Shown: one piece after another, positions 44,598 to 56,109 of the stretch
How the letters are laid out: the number at the start of each line of letters is the position of its first letter
Numbering within the stretch: the first letter of the stretch is position 1
Assembly: GCA_964017235.1 (NCBI GenBank)
Contig: OZ024936.1
Span: forward strand, 88,200,537-88,264,536
DNA from: Sabellastarte sp. h YS-2021
Taxonomy: Eukaryota > Annelida > Polychaeta > Sabellida > Sabellidae
Length of the DNA: 64,000 nucleotides
Direction: 5' to 3'
Notes under the pieces: generated by a model
Told to the model about the DNA's origin: nothing
The model's input: only the letters and a program-made list of their open reading frames with translations
The model's database searches: none
Made by a program: the position numbers and the translations under genes

Positions 44598-45691
44598 ACG
44601 TGGTTACCTTGGCTCTACTTTACTTGATGTGTAGAGCCGTGGCACGACCCCACATAAAACTTGAGATTTGCATAAAATCCTTTTCTGTTGAATAAAACTT
44701 GATGAAATGACTGGAAATGGTATAATGTAGTTAAAAACAATTGATATTATCACAGTTGCCAGGGACCGTTGTGTGTCGGCGATAATACAAGAACTCACCC
44801 ATGTATATATATAGAAAGAAAAAAGATATATATACATGGCCGAGTACTTGTATTATCGTCGACGCACAACGGCAACTGTTAAGCTAAGGACACAGTAAAT
44901 ACAGCATCTGTATAAAATACATGCTATTTTACACAACTTTTATAACAAAAGAACATTTTCAAATTTTAAGAGAAATGGTAAAAAAAACATTGAAAATGAG
45001 GAAATGTCTTTTATTTTTAGTTAACTATGTTTGCATGTTGACTGATTATTGAAGGAAATATAACAAAGTAATTGTGGGAACAGTTGTTTGTACACATTTA
45101 TATGGAAATTGTGTTTTATGCAAATCTCCAATTCTATGTGGGGTCGTGTCACGGCTCTACTAGTACACGCAAGTAAAGTACATTCTAACTGACACAGATG
45201 TGTCCGTCATTCTGATTGGTCTAGAGCGATTCCTCATCTAAATTTCTGAATCAACATGAAGGCTGTTAATCATCTTCCACATGCATTTCAAATAAACAGA
45301 AGAAAATGTTTCCGGTTTTGTTATTTACATTAGTAACGGTGCAAAATGTTTGTAAAAAGGATAATTTCTTTTAAAAGAAACAACTCTTTCAAACGTAAAA
45401 GAAAATAAATAGAAAAATTTTATTATATCTTACGTAGGGAAAAAAAATCATCCCTGTTCAATTGATGGAACAGCCAACATGGCAGCGCCCTATTATGTTC
45501 ACTTGGATAATTTTTGATAATCTTACAAGTGTTTTAGGTATTTTATTTTAAACAGTCATGTTAGAATAGGAATATATCACTCAAAAACGGTTCAAACACA
45601 GAATTTAAGCATGGGTAGCTTTATCAAAGCACTCAGGCGTTTGGACTTTTTTTTGTGACATATTCCTATAGTAGAGCCGAGGTAACCACGT
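44598..45691. repeat. outer inverted repeat around the MITE
   Basis: ACGTGGTTACCTTGGCTCTA at 44598-44617 is inverted at 45672-45691 with one mismatch. This could be the ends of an older element into which the inner MITE inserted. Confidence 0.6.
44618..45178. mobile_element. palindromic TA-flanked MITE, 561 bp
   Basis: Ends CTTTACTTG...CAAGTAAAG with TA on both sides. Long arms with AGAGCCGTG(G/A)CACGACCCCACATA (44633-44658 against 45135-45160) continue to an inner palindrome around 44800-44840 (CATGTATATATATAG). No ORF with a domain. A TA target and long foldback arms fit a Tc1/mariner-type MITE. Confidence 0.75.
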
Positions 45692-45709
45692 TGAATACCA
45701 GACGTTTCG

Positions 45710-46686
45710 CACCAAAACGGGTTCGCCCCATGCGATCGTCAGTTCATTCCCACCATAATTTATTGAAGGAAATATGAGGTCACGATTTTCTAACAATACT
45801 TTACAAACAAAAGTCCAGCCAACCAGCCTATTTTTCATCTGCAAACGTGATTAATTAATTAACCAATGAAAACAATTGTTACTGAAACCTCATTCGACAC
45901 AAATACTTTACTCATACTGCAACTACTATTGAGGTTTTCTAGCAATATTTTACAAACAGAATATCACATGCTGGTACTTGCACATACAAACTTAATGAAA
46001 TATTAGGCCACGAAGATAAGATACTATAAACTCTGGAACTCACGGCTGTAACACCAAATTCATTAATATTAATGAGGGAGGGACTGCAGAATCCCCCTGA
46101 CGGAAGTAGAAATATGCTAATTGATATTTACGTTTTAAAATTAGAAAACAATTATGCAAATGATCTTTAATTTTAAAATTATTTAGGTTGCCCGGTCGAC
46201 ACGTCGACAAAGTGGACATAAAGAAAAGAATACATTTAAGGATATGAATGATGGGTCGACAGGTCGACAAAGTTGACAAATGAGGTATCTGTTAAATATA
46301 TGGCGTTGTGTTGTTGAAGGTATCAGAGTAGGAAGGTCGACAAAATACTACAAATAGTAAGAAATTAGCAATGGCAGACAGGTGGAAGGTCGACAAGTCG
46401 ACAAATATTTTACAGATATCCAATTTGTCGACTTGTCGAGTCAATGTCGACCTTCTACTATTTATAGAATTTTGTCGACCTTGTCGACCCTCTGCCTTAC
46501 TAACAACATTTATTGTGTAATTTAAATATTCATTAATTTTATTTCAACTAAAATTACCATATTTTAACTTCCGTCAGGGGGATTCTGCAGTTCAGCCTTA
46601 ATGAGATAAAATTCATGAAATATGAAGTCACAGATTTCCGTAGGGCGAATGATCTCCTCTTACACTGGGGCGAACCCGTTTTGGTG
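45710..46686. repeat. 21-bp perfect inverted repeat pair
   Basis: CACCAAAACGGGTTCGCCCC at 45710-45729 matches, inverted, 46667-46686, and pairing extends one base. No target duplication seen. The MITE at 46077-46597 sits inside. Confidence 0.7.
46077..46597. mobile_element. MITE with 8-bp TSD and nested GTCGAC palindromes
   Basis: TIRs of 31 bp with three mismatches (shared ACTGCAGAATCCCCCTGACG), flanked by the exact duplication TTAATGAG (46069-46076 and 46598-46605). The interior has many GGTCGAC and GTCGACAA motifs, including a long imperfect hairpin around 46385-46460. An 8-bp duplication fits hAT or Merlin-type transposons. No ORF. Confidence 0.85.
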
Positions 46687-46726
46687 TGAACCATCTCCTG
46701 TATGCCACCACGTCTATGATGAAGTA

Positions 46727-46964
46727 CACGGGTGGTCACGAAGATAAACGGTCATAGAGATAAACGGTCTTCAGAATTCTTCAAATATAAGTAGTCTAAA
46801 GAGCAGCACAACACAAACCAAATACCAGATGTCTTGATAAGCTTTATTTGATTGTATTTCTTATTTAGTTTGTGTGATTTTGTTGTTTACACCACTTAGA
46901 TTTGAACAATTCTGAAGACCGTTTATCTCTATGACCGTTTACTGTATCTTCATGACCACCCGTG
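46727..46964. mobile_element. 238-bp foldback MITE flanked by TA
   Basis: The arms CACGGGTGGTCA(C/T)GAAGATA and ATAGAGATAAACGGTCTTCA pair almost perfectly with the right side. TA at 46725-46726 and 46965-46966. A related truncated copy lies at 36618-36780. Confidence 0.85.
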
Positions 46965-47191
46965 TAAACACTGGAGTTTTGGTTAAAACATTTATGACAA
47001 CTCTAGAATTTAAACCTGCAAGACTTCGTTTGGATTTCTTTGTTTGTCCGGCCATTTTACCACGCCGTGTGAATATTTATAATGCTAAAACATCGACACA
47101 AATAAAAAGTTACAAAGGTTTAAGTACAAGTACTACTAATTTACGGAGATCTGAGAAATCGACGAAAGCACCGAAAAGTAGTTTCGGGTAA

Positions 47192-47619
47192 TTTTCTGAA
47201 GAATTATAGTTTTGTTGCTTTTGTTATTTTTACGGTTAAGTCTTCTATTTATAGCAATTTACCAGTATACTATTATGGAGGAAAACAGTCCATGGGATGA
47301 GTAATGGTCGTTACCATAGAGACACTGGCTTAATAAGAGCATGAAGAACAAATATGACACAAGTTTTTTCCTTATGGAGGTGACAGAGATCGCTGAACAA
47401 ACATCATCAGACAATTCATCCCAGGTGGTAGAAGTATCAAAAGGGAAACTATGACCAAATAGTATCTATGATGTGTGAAATGATGACCATAGACTAGAGT
47501 GACAGGCCGTCATGAGCTTTCTATCCTGTCGTCCTCATCCAGCACATGTACCATACTTGCTACTACAGGGAATCATAAATGGTCTGAAGCAGCTACAGAG
47601 GAAAACGGCAGCAGCTAGG
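47192..47619. other. no gene seen
   Basis: AT-rich spacer, no supported feature. Confidence 0.5.
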
Positions 47620-49060
47620 TTCACCAAATTTGCAGGGTATCTTCATTGGGGGGTAAGCTTCTCTGGGAAGAAAAATAGCCTCATTCTGGAAAACAAGATG
47701 GCCGCCACGGGCATTTCTTTGAAAATAATCTACATTTTCCTACTGGCTGTTTCTAATTGGTAGAAGGTTGAATTTCTTCATACATGATATGTGTAACAGA
47801 TATACATGTCCTCCACAACCTTGCAGACATTTGACTTTGAAGCTCTTAATTCAAGGTCATCCACAGAGAGCCGAAGTAACCCACATAGCGGACTTTAAAA
47901 GTGCTTGTATCTCCCATATTATTGATTCTTGAGACTTGCAATGTGAAACAAACCTATAGGAAATCATGTGCTGCGAATCTTCTGATGTTGTCAGATTTGA
48001 CCTTGGACCCCTCCTTCAAGGTCAAATGAGGATAACCAAACTTAAAAGTGCTTATAACTTGCTTATTATCGATCCTAGAGGTTTGGGATGGTAAAACAAC
48101 ATATAGGAAATCATGTGCTGCGAATCTTCTGGTGTGGTCGGATTTGACATTGGGCTCCTCCTTTAAGGACAAATGAGGATAGCCAAACTTAAAAGTGCTT
48201 ATAAATCCCTTATTATTGGTACTAGAGGTTTGGGATGGTAAACCAACATAGAGGAAATCATGGGCTGGGAATCTTCTGGTGTGGTTGGATTTGACCTTAG
48301 ACCCCTCCTTCAAGGTCAAATGAAGATAACCAAACTTAAAACTGCTTATAACTCGCTCATTATTGGTCCTAGAGGTTTGGGATGGTAAACCAATCTATAG
48401 AAACTCATGGGCTCGGAATCTTTTGGTGTGGTCAGATTTGACGTTGGGCCCCTCATTCAAGGTCAAATGAGGAGAGCCAAACTTAAAATTACTGATAACT
48501 CGCTTATTATTGGTCCTAGAGGTTTGGAATGAACCTACAGGAAGTCATGGGCTGGGAATGTTTTCATATGGTCAGATTTGACCTTAGACCCCTCCTTCAA
48601 GGTCAAACGAGGATAGCCAAACTTAAAAGTGCTTATAACTCGCTTATTATTGGTCCTAGAGGTTTGGGATGGTAAACCAACCTATAGAAAATCATGGGCT
48701 GGGAATCTTTTTGTGTGGTCAGATTTAACCTTGGGCCCCTCGTTCAAGGTCAAATGAGGATAGCCAAACTTAAAAGTGCTTATAACTCGCTTATTATTGG
48801 TTCTAGAGGTTTGGGATAATAAACCAACCTATAGAAACTCATGGGCTGGGAATGTTTTTGTGTGGTCAGATTTAACCTTGGGCCCCTCGTTCAAGGTCAA
48901 ATGAGGATAGCCAAACTTAAAAGTGCTTATAACTCGCTTATTATTGGTCCTAGAGGTTTGGGATAATAAACCGACATATAGGAAATCATTGGCTGGGATT
49001 CTTCTGATGTTAGATTTGACCTTTGGCCCCTCTTTTAAGGTCAAATGATGGTTCACTGAC
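47620..49060 (-). mobile_element. inverted HINE-CD fragment: eight satellite C units
   Basis: Reverse orientation. The bridge segment (AACAAGATGGCCGCCAC near 47695) is followed by C units with AAGGTCAAATGAGG-type landmarks near 48019, 48167, 48313, 48459, 48600, 48746, 48894 and 49038 (146-148 bp). Neither D units nor terminal hairpins are present. Confidence 0.85.
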
Positions 49061-50229
49061 TTTGGTGAGTTGTCTTTCTGGTGGATACAAATTTGCATTG
49101 GTTCTTCGATGTGTAGGTCTAGTTATACTTGATCATACCCTTTAGGTTTGAATATTACACAGAAACTTGCTGTATTGTCTATTTTGAAAATAAATGTCCT
49201 TAACAATTGACAAAAATATATTTTTTGTATTATTATAAACACTGTTATGTACATTACTCTGCACAGTGCTTTTTCTAGAGTATATTTAGTTAATTTAGAA
49301 ACTTTTTGAAGAGAACAGCCAGTTGCTATACTGAGAGATAAAAGCACATAAACACACACACAGTGCATTTTCTCACTTGCCACATTTTAGGCGGGAGAAG
49401 TAGTGAGGAAATAAAACATCAGTTTTTTTTTTAAAAAGCTGTGATATATTGCCTGGTTTATATATCTAAACACCAAATATTTGAATTAAAAGCTCTATCT
49501 TCTTTAAAGTGATACCAAAATTGCAAAAATTATAAAGTAATGGAAGTTCTAAGATATCAAATTTTGTTGAAAGGGCAAGTCTAAGCAGGCAAGAAATAGA
49601 AGCATATTTCAATAAAATTTACCAGTAACTAAGCCTTTAATTTGCTTAAATATAACATGTTTCCTGATTTCTTACAGATAAAATACTTACATACACTGAA
49701 AGTTTATTGTCTATTCTATCAATACATGTAAAAAATATTTCTTGTGTATTTTTTCTACTCCAGTTTATCAGTGGTGAAAACTTTCCCAAATTGTAGATCA
49801 TGAAGCATGTCTTTGTAAAGTTTAATCTGCAGGAACAAGGATATATATACCTACTGCTCCTTGTCTGGGATACTATTAAACCTGTATTTTTACATGTTCT
49901 TATTCCAAATAAATAGATATATATGTTGATTATCCATATGAGTTTTCACAAAAAGATCCTAACCTACAGGAAAGTGGTAACACAAATACTGCATTTACAC
50001 AAATGTAAAAACTGTTATATGGTGTATATACACTGAAGTTTTGAAATCAAAATATTCCAAGGGTGTATCAGATTAAATATCCGCATACTTTTTTTTTGAA
50101 AATCACAATAATCAACAGGAAAACAGTGACACAAACACTGTTTTTCACAAATGTAATACTGTTTGGTGTAATAAAATTTGAGATATAAATATTCCAAGCA
50201 CTTATTATATTTCAGTTAATATCCAAGAT
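49061..50229. other. AT-rich, no gene seen
   Basis: No domain or repeat that I recognise. Probably the 3' flank of the transposase relic that follows on the minus strand. Confidence 0.4.
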
Positions 50230-52980
50230 CTTAAGATTGGGGAGTTTTCTTATTTGCTTTTTTGGTGTGTTCAGTTTGACTTGGGATTTTTGGATCAATT
50301 AGTGTGTGATGTTCTCTCATTATAAATCGAAGCTTTTGAGAGAGATTTGCCACACGCCACAAATTTCTTTCTATTCTGTTAAATTCCTTGTGAATGCATG
50401 GCCATGCCAAATCACCATTTCTCCATCCATTCCAGTTCATGGTCTTTTAAAATATGATGTTTTGGCAACAAAGCTCATGGAAATTTTGTCTGAAAAAAAT
50501 TCAAATATTTCTGAATCTTGTTCTCAATTTCGGCTATTTCCGTCTCAATTACACTTTCCATCTGTCCAACCTCACTGTGAACTCTTTCTAATAATGTATT
50601 TAACGTGTGAAATTTGTTGAGATTTTCTCAACTCTCTGGTGTAGTTCTATATTACCTGATAATTCACAATTTTTTTCTTGAATAGTGACTGAAATTTTGT
50701 CCTGTGCATTTTGTTTAATGCATTTTGAGCAGTGATTTCCAATGAATGATCTGGAGTGGAATGCCTGTTGAACAATATTTTGTTGTCTTGAAGTTTCTAA
50801 AATCACTGCAACAAGAGGGCCACTTTGCACTGAAAGTGTTGGTTTGCATTTATCCATCTTTTTCGCAGTACTGGCAATTTTCGACATTAATGTTTCTTTC
50901 TCCTCATTGATAAGATCACTGAACACTTTTGTTCTTTAAGAAACTCCAGGTGGTTTAGTAATTTCCTTTTGGTTCTTAAATCTGCAATATGGGTGTGAAA
51001 CAGTGAATTATCTAGTTTTGCTGAAGAAAGTGACACTCTTTCAGCCAATTCAACGTCTACTTGATGGAACTCCTGTTCAAACATATCATGATGCTTCTTC
51101 ACAATGCCCAGTAAATTGTGTAGGTATGACGGACAAGCATGTGACAAAGCAATGTTCCACAATAGTTTATGAATCACATTATTGAAGTTTCCTGCCAGAG
51201 CACAATATCTCTTTCATTGTTGACAAATGTTTCATTGTCTTCAATCATGTTTCTTAATTTCCGCTGTCTTGCTTTGCCTCTGATGCCCAAAGGAATTTGA
51301 ATGGCTTCATAATGGAAAGCAAAAATGTTTTCTCCTGGTGCCAGATATCCCTTACAAACTTGCTAGAATGCATATTCTCCAAATAAAAACACTTAACTTT
51401 TTGTTGGTCTAAATTTCATTGTGTTGCAATTTGAAGATTTTGTCAGCATATAAACTGGTCAGTGATTCCAAATTTGGATACAAATCTTGTGCTGAAATAC
51501 AACAAAAAGCAAAAGTATTTTCTGTGGAATTTGGTTTCTCCATATTGCACACTTTTAGGCAGAGCTTAAATGAACTGCCACCATGGTCACCTCCAATCTT
51601 TATCCACACTTTATATTCTGGCATACCCTCTTTCCAAACTGGTTCATGTTATTCTTCATAGTTGTTCAGTCATTCCTTAATAAATGAACATGTACAACAG
51701 GTAGATGCTTTTCAGCCAATCCACCAACACTGCCATGTGTCTTTTCATCCTTTTCTTTTACTTTTAGCATTTTCACTTTTAGATGATCACCTAGTGTTCT
51801 TTTCCTTTCAAACCCCTCTTTCTTTTCACCCTCACATTTAACACCTGCCTGCAAATTAAAGATATTGCTTCTACTTCCTGTGCTAGTTCCATGAAAGTCT
51901 TAAAACAGTTCAACATTCACTCTCTGCTTCTTCAATAAAATTTTCAATTATGATGATTGCTGGATGTGCTGTGAGTCTTCATTTGTACCAGCATTAGCAG
52001 ATAGGTTGCAACCTCTCTAGCTGTTTTTCATTTGAATGGAGATGCCACATCAAGACTTGATTTTATGGCTTTTACAAGTCGCTTCTATACAATGGGTTGA
52101 CCCCCTGTTTTGCACTTTATAATGGAATTGGTTTTTGAAAAATTTAATTTTCTTTTGGCTAAATGTGTATGAAGTCTTTCTTCTGTTTTTGTAAGTGGTT
52201 TTGCTAAAGATGAAGGAACAGATTTCTTCACTGATCGGATAGGTAACATTCTGTTAGATTAATCTGCATAGAAAAGTGCAGGGGATGTTTGTATTTCTAT
52301 GGTAATGCATGTTGCACTTTTATCCTTTGGTGTACTATGCATTTGAAAACCGCTTGTTGTATTGTCTGATATTGGTAGAAATTGACCTTCATCAATATTT
52401 AGATTTGAATGACAGTAGTGTAGATTAAATGTTTGTAAGGGGCCCAAGTAACTGCACTTCTTGCACTTGACAACAGTTGTTAAAAGCTGTGTCTGAAATC
52501 TTTCTTCAACTGGTTAGATTTGAGCATATAGGACAATTGACTCGATCTACCTGTCTATGTTTGAAGTAGTTTGACAAACAATCAGCACAGAAGTAGTGGT
52601 CACATGTTGTTTTCACTAATTTTACTGAATACATACCTTGACAAATTTGGCATATGTATGTACTGAGAAGTTCACTGGGTATTTTAGAGGAGTCAATTTT
52701 ATAATCACTTGAGATATCCCATGAAGTGCATAAATGGTCAAAAACATATCAATCATTTTTGCTAATAGCAGTTTCTTTTTTTTTTGCTGCCTCTTTTGGA
52801 GATTTTATTGGCTCTACCTTTACTCATCTGGCCAGTATAGAGCTTGCACACATTGCAGTCAATATGTTTGTGGGATTTTCACAATCGTGAAGCAGATCCT
52901 GCCTTTTCTTTTTCACCTAAATATTTGTCTCCGTCCATTTTCTTATTTTCTTTTTGTTTACACTGTGACTGTTTTGCAAG
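50230..52980 (-). pseudogene. RAG1-N-like (N-RAG-type) transposase relic
   Basis: Minus-strand protein broken by many frameshifts and stops. Its order from high coordinates: a DCNVCKLYTG segment (near 52850); IPSELLSTYICQICQG leading into a complete RING finger (52524-52652) with C..C, TTCDHYFCADCLSNYF and NCPIC; then VVKCKKCSYLGPLQ..NLHYCHSN, a C2H2-like finger placed like the one after the RING in vertebrate RAG1. Next come a charged section (51666-51854), WIKIGGDHGGSSFKLCL (51409-51624, likely first catalytic Asp region), VFIWRICILASL-type remains (51390-51300), a helical section (50887-51177) and HSRSFIGNHCSKC (50600-50926), and the C-terminal part to 50230. Panchin and Moroz described N-RAG-TP, an Aplysia transposon with a RAG1 N-terminal-like protein; this relic looks like the same kind of element. 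Terminal repeats were not found. Confidence 0.65.
52524..52652 (-). other. RING finger domain within the transposase relic
   Basis: All C3HC4 ligands present in one open frame: CQIC, then C and H in TTCDH, FCADC, and CPIC. A TGA follows five codons later. Confidence 0.85.
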
Positions 52981-52999
52981 TTTCAAAGAGATAAATAAT

Positions 53000-53814
53000 C
53001 ACTGGTCAGCAGGATATAAAAAGAATATTCTGCACCAGCATGACTCATGGCAATGAGCAGTGCATGTGTATAATGTATTAGGGTAAAGGCTAATTGATAT
53101 GATTAAGCTTGAATTATAAAGGACAAGTTTGTTTCATTGTAAAACTGGACGGAAATAATTGCCTTTTTTCCCACACATCATTCATGCTGATCTAAAAGGA
53201 TGTAGTGTACTATATACACATAACAAACATGCAACTGTATTTGGCTTACAATGTGAAAAGATATCTCTGTTTTAAACTTGTAATAAATCACAGAAACAAA
53301 AATACACAAAGAATATAAAGCATGCATTAAAAAGTATAACTTTTCTAGTTTGCATATATCTATTTTGTGTTCTATTAGTAAATCAGGAAACTTTTTTTAT
53401 CTTTAATTTAAAATGGTAAGTAATTCATCTTAGCTTCAACAGTTATCTTTATATATATTTTTGTATACTAATGGAATGTGCATAAAATCAATTCTATCTT
53501 TAGTAATATAAAACACAAAATTGTTTTCAATAGATTCTACAAAACTTGATCTTTTAATACATATAAATTTTACATTTGTACAATGATTCTAAATATTTTT
53601 ATCTTCACTTTTAAAATAATGACCTGCTTTGATAGACAGCTTTTTTCCTGAGAAAAGTTATATGTGTGTACAATACAGGATCTGTTGTCTACTCCGCCCC
53701 CACACACACAATGCATAACAGAAAATTTTTCTAATAAACATTCAGATTTTGCTTGAAAAAACCTCCATGTCTGGAAACTTTACTGAAAATACATAATCCT
53801 GGTTAATATAAAGC
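53000..53814. other. AT-rich, no gene seen
   Basis: No supported feature beyond a short CA-type repeat near 53700. Confidence 0.45.
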
Positions 53815-54032
53815 TTAAGGCCAAAATTGGTTTCGGTCTACTAGAGTGAGCCATAAAGCCATCAGAGAAATGAGTAGTGAACTAAGGCGACCATCCAATT
53901 ACTAACAAAGCCCATTGGTGCTAGCTTCAGTGATTAGACATGTACTCATCTTGCTACATCACAATACATGAAAGACAGAAAAATGAAAAGGAAAAAGTGA
54001 TCCCTAGAAGCACAGGCCTTGCTAGAGCTCAT
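53815..54032 (-). mobile_element. 5S-rRNA-derived SINE, diverged copy
   Basis: Minus strand holds a decayed 5S internal promoter region (reverse complement of GCGACCATCCAATTACTAAC and GCTAGCTTCAGTGATTAGAC). It shares a second block with the copy at 54860: CTAGAAG.AC...CTCATTCTTAAAAA against CTAGAAGGACGAGCTC...CGCTTAAAAA. Confidence 0.65.
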
Positions 54033-54318
54033 TCTTAAAAATACAGATAAACACCACATAAAATTCTTGTTCAGCATTAAAACCATACCACTATATAACC
54101 AATATACATGAAAAATTCACACAATAATTGAATTGCAATAATGTCAAAAAAACTTGCACCATCAACCATTGTCAAACAGAATTCAATTCAGACTTAATAA
54201 GTTAAATTCATAAATATAAATAAATTCTTATTATAATAATCGAATGAAGTTGACACAAGCTAAGTCGACTTGGAACTTATTTACAGTTCGTCACAAAGTC
54301 TCTCTATTTCTGGTTTCT
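54033..54318. other. no gene seen
   Basis: AT-rich, nothing recognised. Confidence 0.4.
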
Positions 54319-54600
54319 TCACCACACAGAGAGATGTTCTCCTTGGTCCATATCAACAGTGTTTGTATTTTTGATTGGTGTCCCGCTGACATCTGAACAC
54401 ACTACTTTCATGTTTGTCACTTCTGGATGAACTTTGTAAGAAGTGCAGTTACACAGGGTCACTACACAGTTTGACAAATAATTGATTTCTCCGATATTTA
54501 CCTCCATCCTTTGATTCAACATTGAAATCCTGCCCCTGCCCCTGTTGTTAATTATATATGATTCAGTTTCAAATCCTGGTTAAAATTGATCAACTCTCCT
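54319..54600 (-). pseudogene. unrecognised coding remnant
   Basis: A minus-strand frame reads GRISMLNQRMEVNIGEINYL, then CVVTLCNCTSYKVHPEVTN and MDQGEHLSVW, and similar-looking broken frames continue upstream to about 54800. Composition is protein-like (few simple repeats, mixed residues), but I do not recognise the family. It may belong to the transposon just downstream on the same strand, or to another element. Confidence 0.3.
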
Positions 54601-54859
54601 TGTTTTTCTTAATGAAATTGTATCCCCAGGTATACTAGTAGTGCATTGCTTGTTGCTGGTCCTCACCAACTGTACATGTTGGCTTTTAACTTGTCATCAA
54701 TTTTGTGACGGCCAGTCCTGGTCACATGTATCTTCGTCATACAAAACTTTTGCTTTCCTCAGTTGTAGAAATTTTGTTTTCAGTTCACAACTAAACCTCA
54801 TGAATGTTGCAGTTGCACCTGTAATTCACTGTAAAGTGTAGTTCAATATCCAAAAAATC

Positions 54860-55065
54860 ATGGCTCAAAGGTGCTACTGGAATCTACGAAAGTTTGGTGA
54901 TGTCTAAAACTCAGATGGTCACCCATCCAAGTACTAACATAGCCCATTGCTGCTTAACTTCAATGAACAGACAAATACTGTGCCACAATTCATGAAAGTC
55001 CAGAGACAAAAAAAGAGATCTCTAGAAGGACGAGCTCTCTCGAGGCTCGCGCTTAAAAATGGTAT
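54860..55065 (-). mobile_element. 5S-rRNA-derived SINE, well-preserved promoter
   Basis: On the minus strand, GAAGTTAAGCAGC and GTTAGTACTTGGATGGGTGA (54917-54965) are the near-exact internal control region of eukaryotic 5S rRNA. The 5' third of 5S is diverged and the downstream part is not 5S, which favours a 5S-derived SINE (SINE3 type) over a 5S gene. Confidence 0.75.
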
Positions 55066-55309
55066 GTTTTATCCTGCCATCGTTTTCTTTCAGTTTGGGA
55101 CACCTTAGTGATTTTAACACTATTCAATTCAATTCATGCATGATCTGATAAAAATTCATCAAAATCTTCAAATATAAACTGTGGTTCATTGTTTTCATAT
55201 AAAATGGATATCCATACCTGGAAAACATAGACACCAGGACATGTATAACAACTTTTGTAGTTTTATATCCCCAGAAGAATGTCAGAAATATATTGGTTTC
55301 AGGTTTGTC

Positions 55310-55720
55310 GTGCCACTGCTGTAGAAATTTCCTTGTGTACGCTATAACTCAAAAACAGATCTTTTTTTCAAACTTGGTACATATTTTAAGGTAGTAAAAG
55401 TAAGATTCCTATTTTAATATGACGTTAAACTCTTATTAATAAAGAACTTATGGCCACCTTAAGTCTGAAATGGATCTATGGCCACTTAAAGCCATCTAGG
55501 TCACATCTGTGAGTCCCACCTGACTTAAATTTTACCTGAGAACACAATAAAGGATTCCAATTGCATATGTAGAATATGAAGACTCTATATTGAAGATAAA
55601 ATTTCGTTTGAGGCCCATAAAGACCCACGTATACTGATTTTCTGCTACATTTTCACATATTTAGCCCTATAATCTGTATTAATTTTAAAGCTAATATTTT
55701 TTTTAAGCCCAGACCCTTGA
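55310..55720 (+). repeat. repeat family E, copy 2
   Basis: Inverted relative to 29380-29800 with the same block order: GTCGTGCC, TTTCAAACTTGG, AATAAAGAACTTATGGCCAC, GAGGCCCATAAAGACCC. Confidence 0.65.
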
Positions 55721-56109
55721 AATAATATTTCAAGATTGGAAAGAGTATTTAAGCTTTTTGAGTCTTTATATGTATATATCATTTACCATCATACATGATA
55801 GACCTAACAAATCGCAACTCACAAGATGGAGAGAAAGAGAGAGAGAGATTCTGATATATACATATTTAAAGATTATCTCTTATTATGTCAAAAGAGTGTT
55901 TTAAACACATAAGCATGATATAATTCACTGTGTTTAGTTTAGGGTATCATCATCGGGTTTCTTTGTATCACTTTATCATTTTTTCATTATTATTAATATT
56001 TTTTTATTTATTCCATTTTTTTAAGTCTATTATATTATCATTAACACATTTCATTTTTATCCTTAATATTAAATGTGCAGTCTGTTTCATGTGAAGAATA
56101 CAACTTACA
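55721..56109. other. low-complexity AT/GA-rich spacer
   Basis: Contains a GA-rich run (55828-55850). No gene seen. Confidence 0.45.

Noticed and set aside
46931-47191. 86-codon plus-strand ORF
   Set aside because: Starts inside a palindromic MITE and shows no domain. The Lys/Ser/Thr-rich end looks like chance.
48829-49098. Repeating ORFs with HLTLKEG.KVKS motif, also 47954-48319
   Set aside because: Products of the 146-bp C satellite, which is close to a multiple of three in some units.
54917-54972. A functional 5S rRNA gene
   Set aside because: Only the internal control region matches; the rest of 5S is absent or diverged and a second copy shares non-5S sequence.
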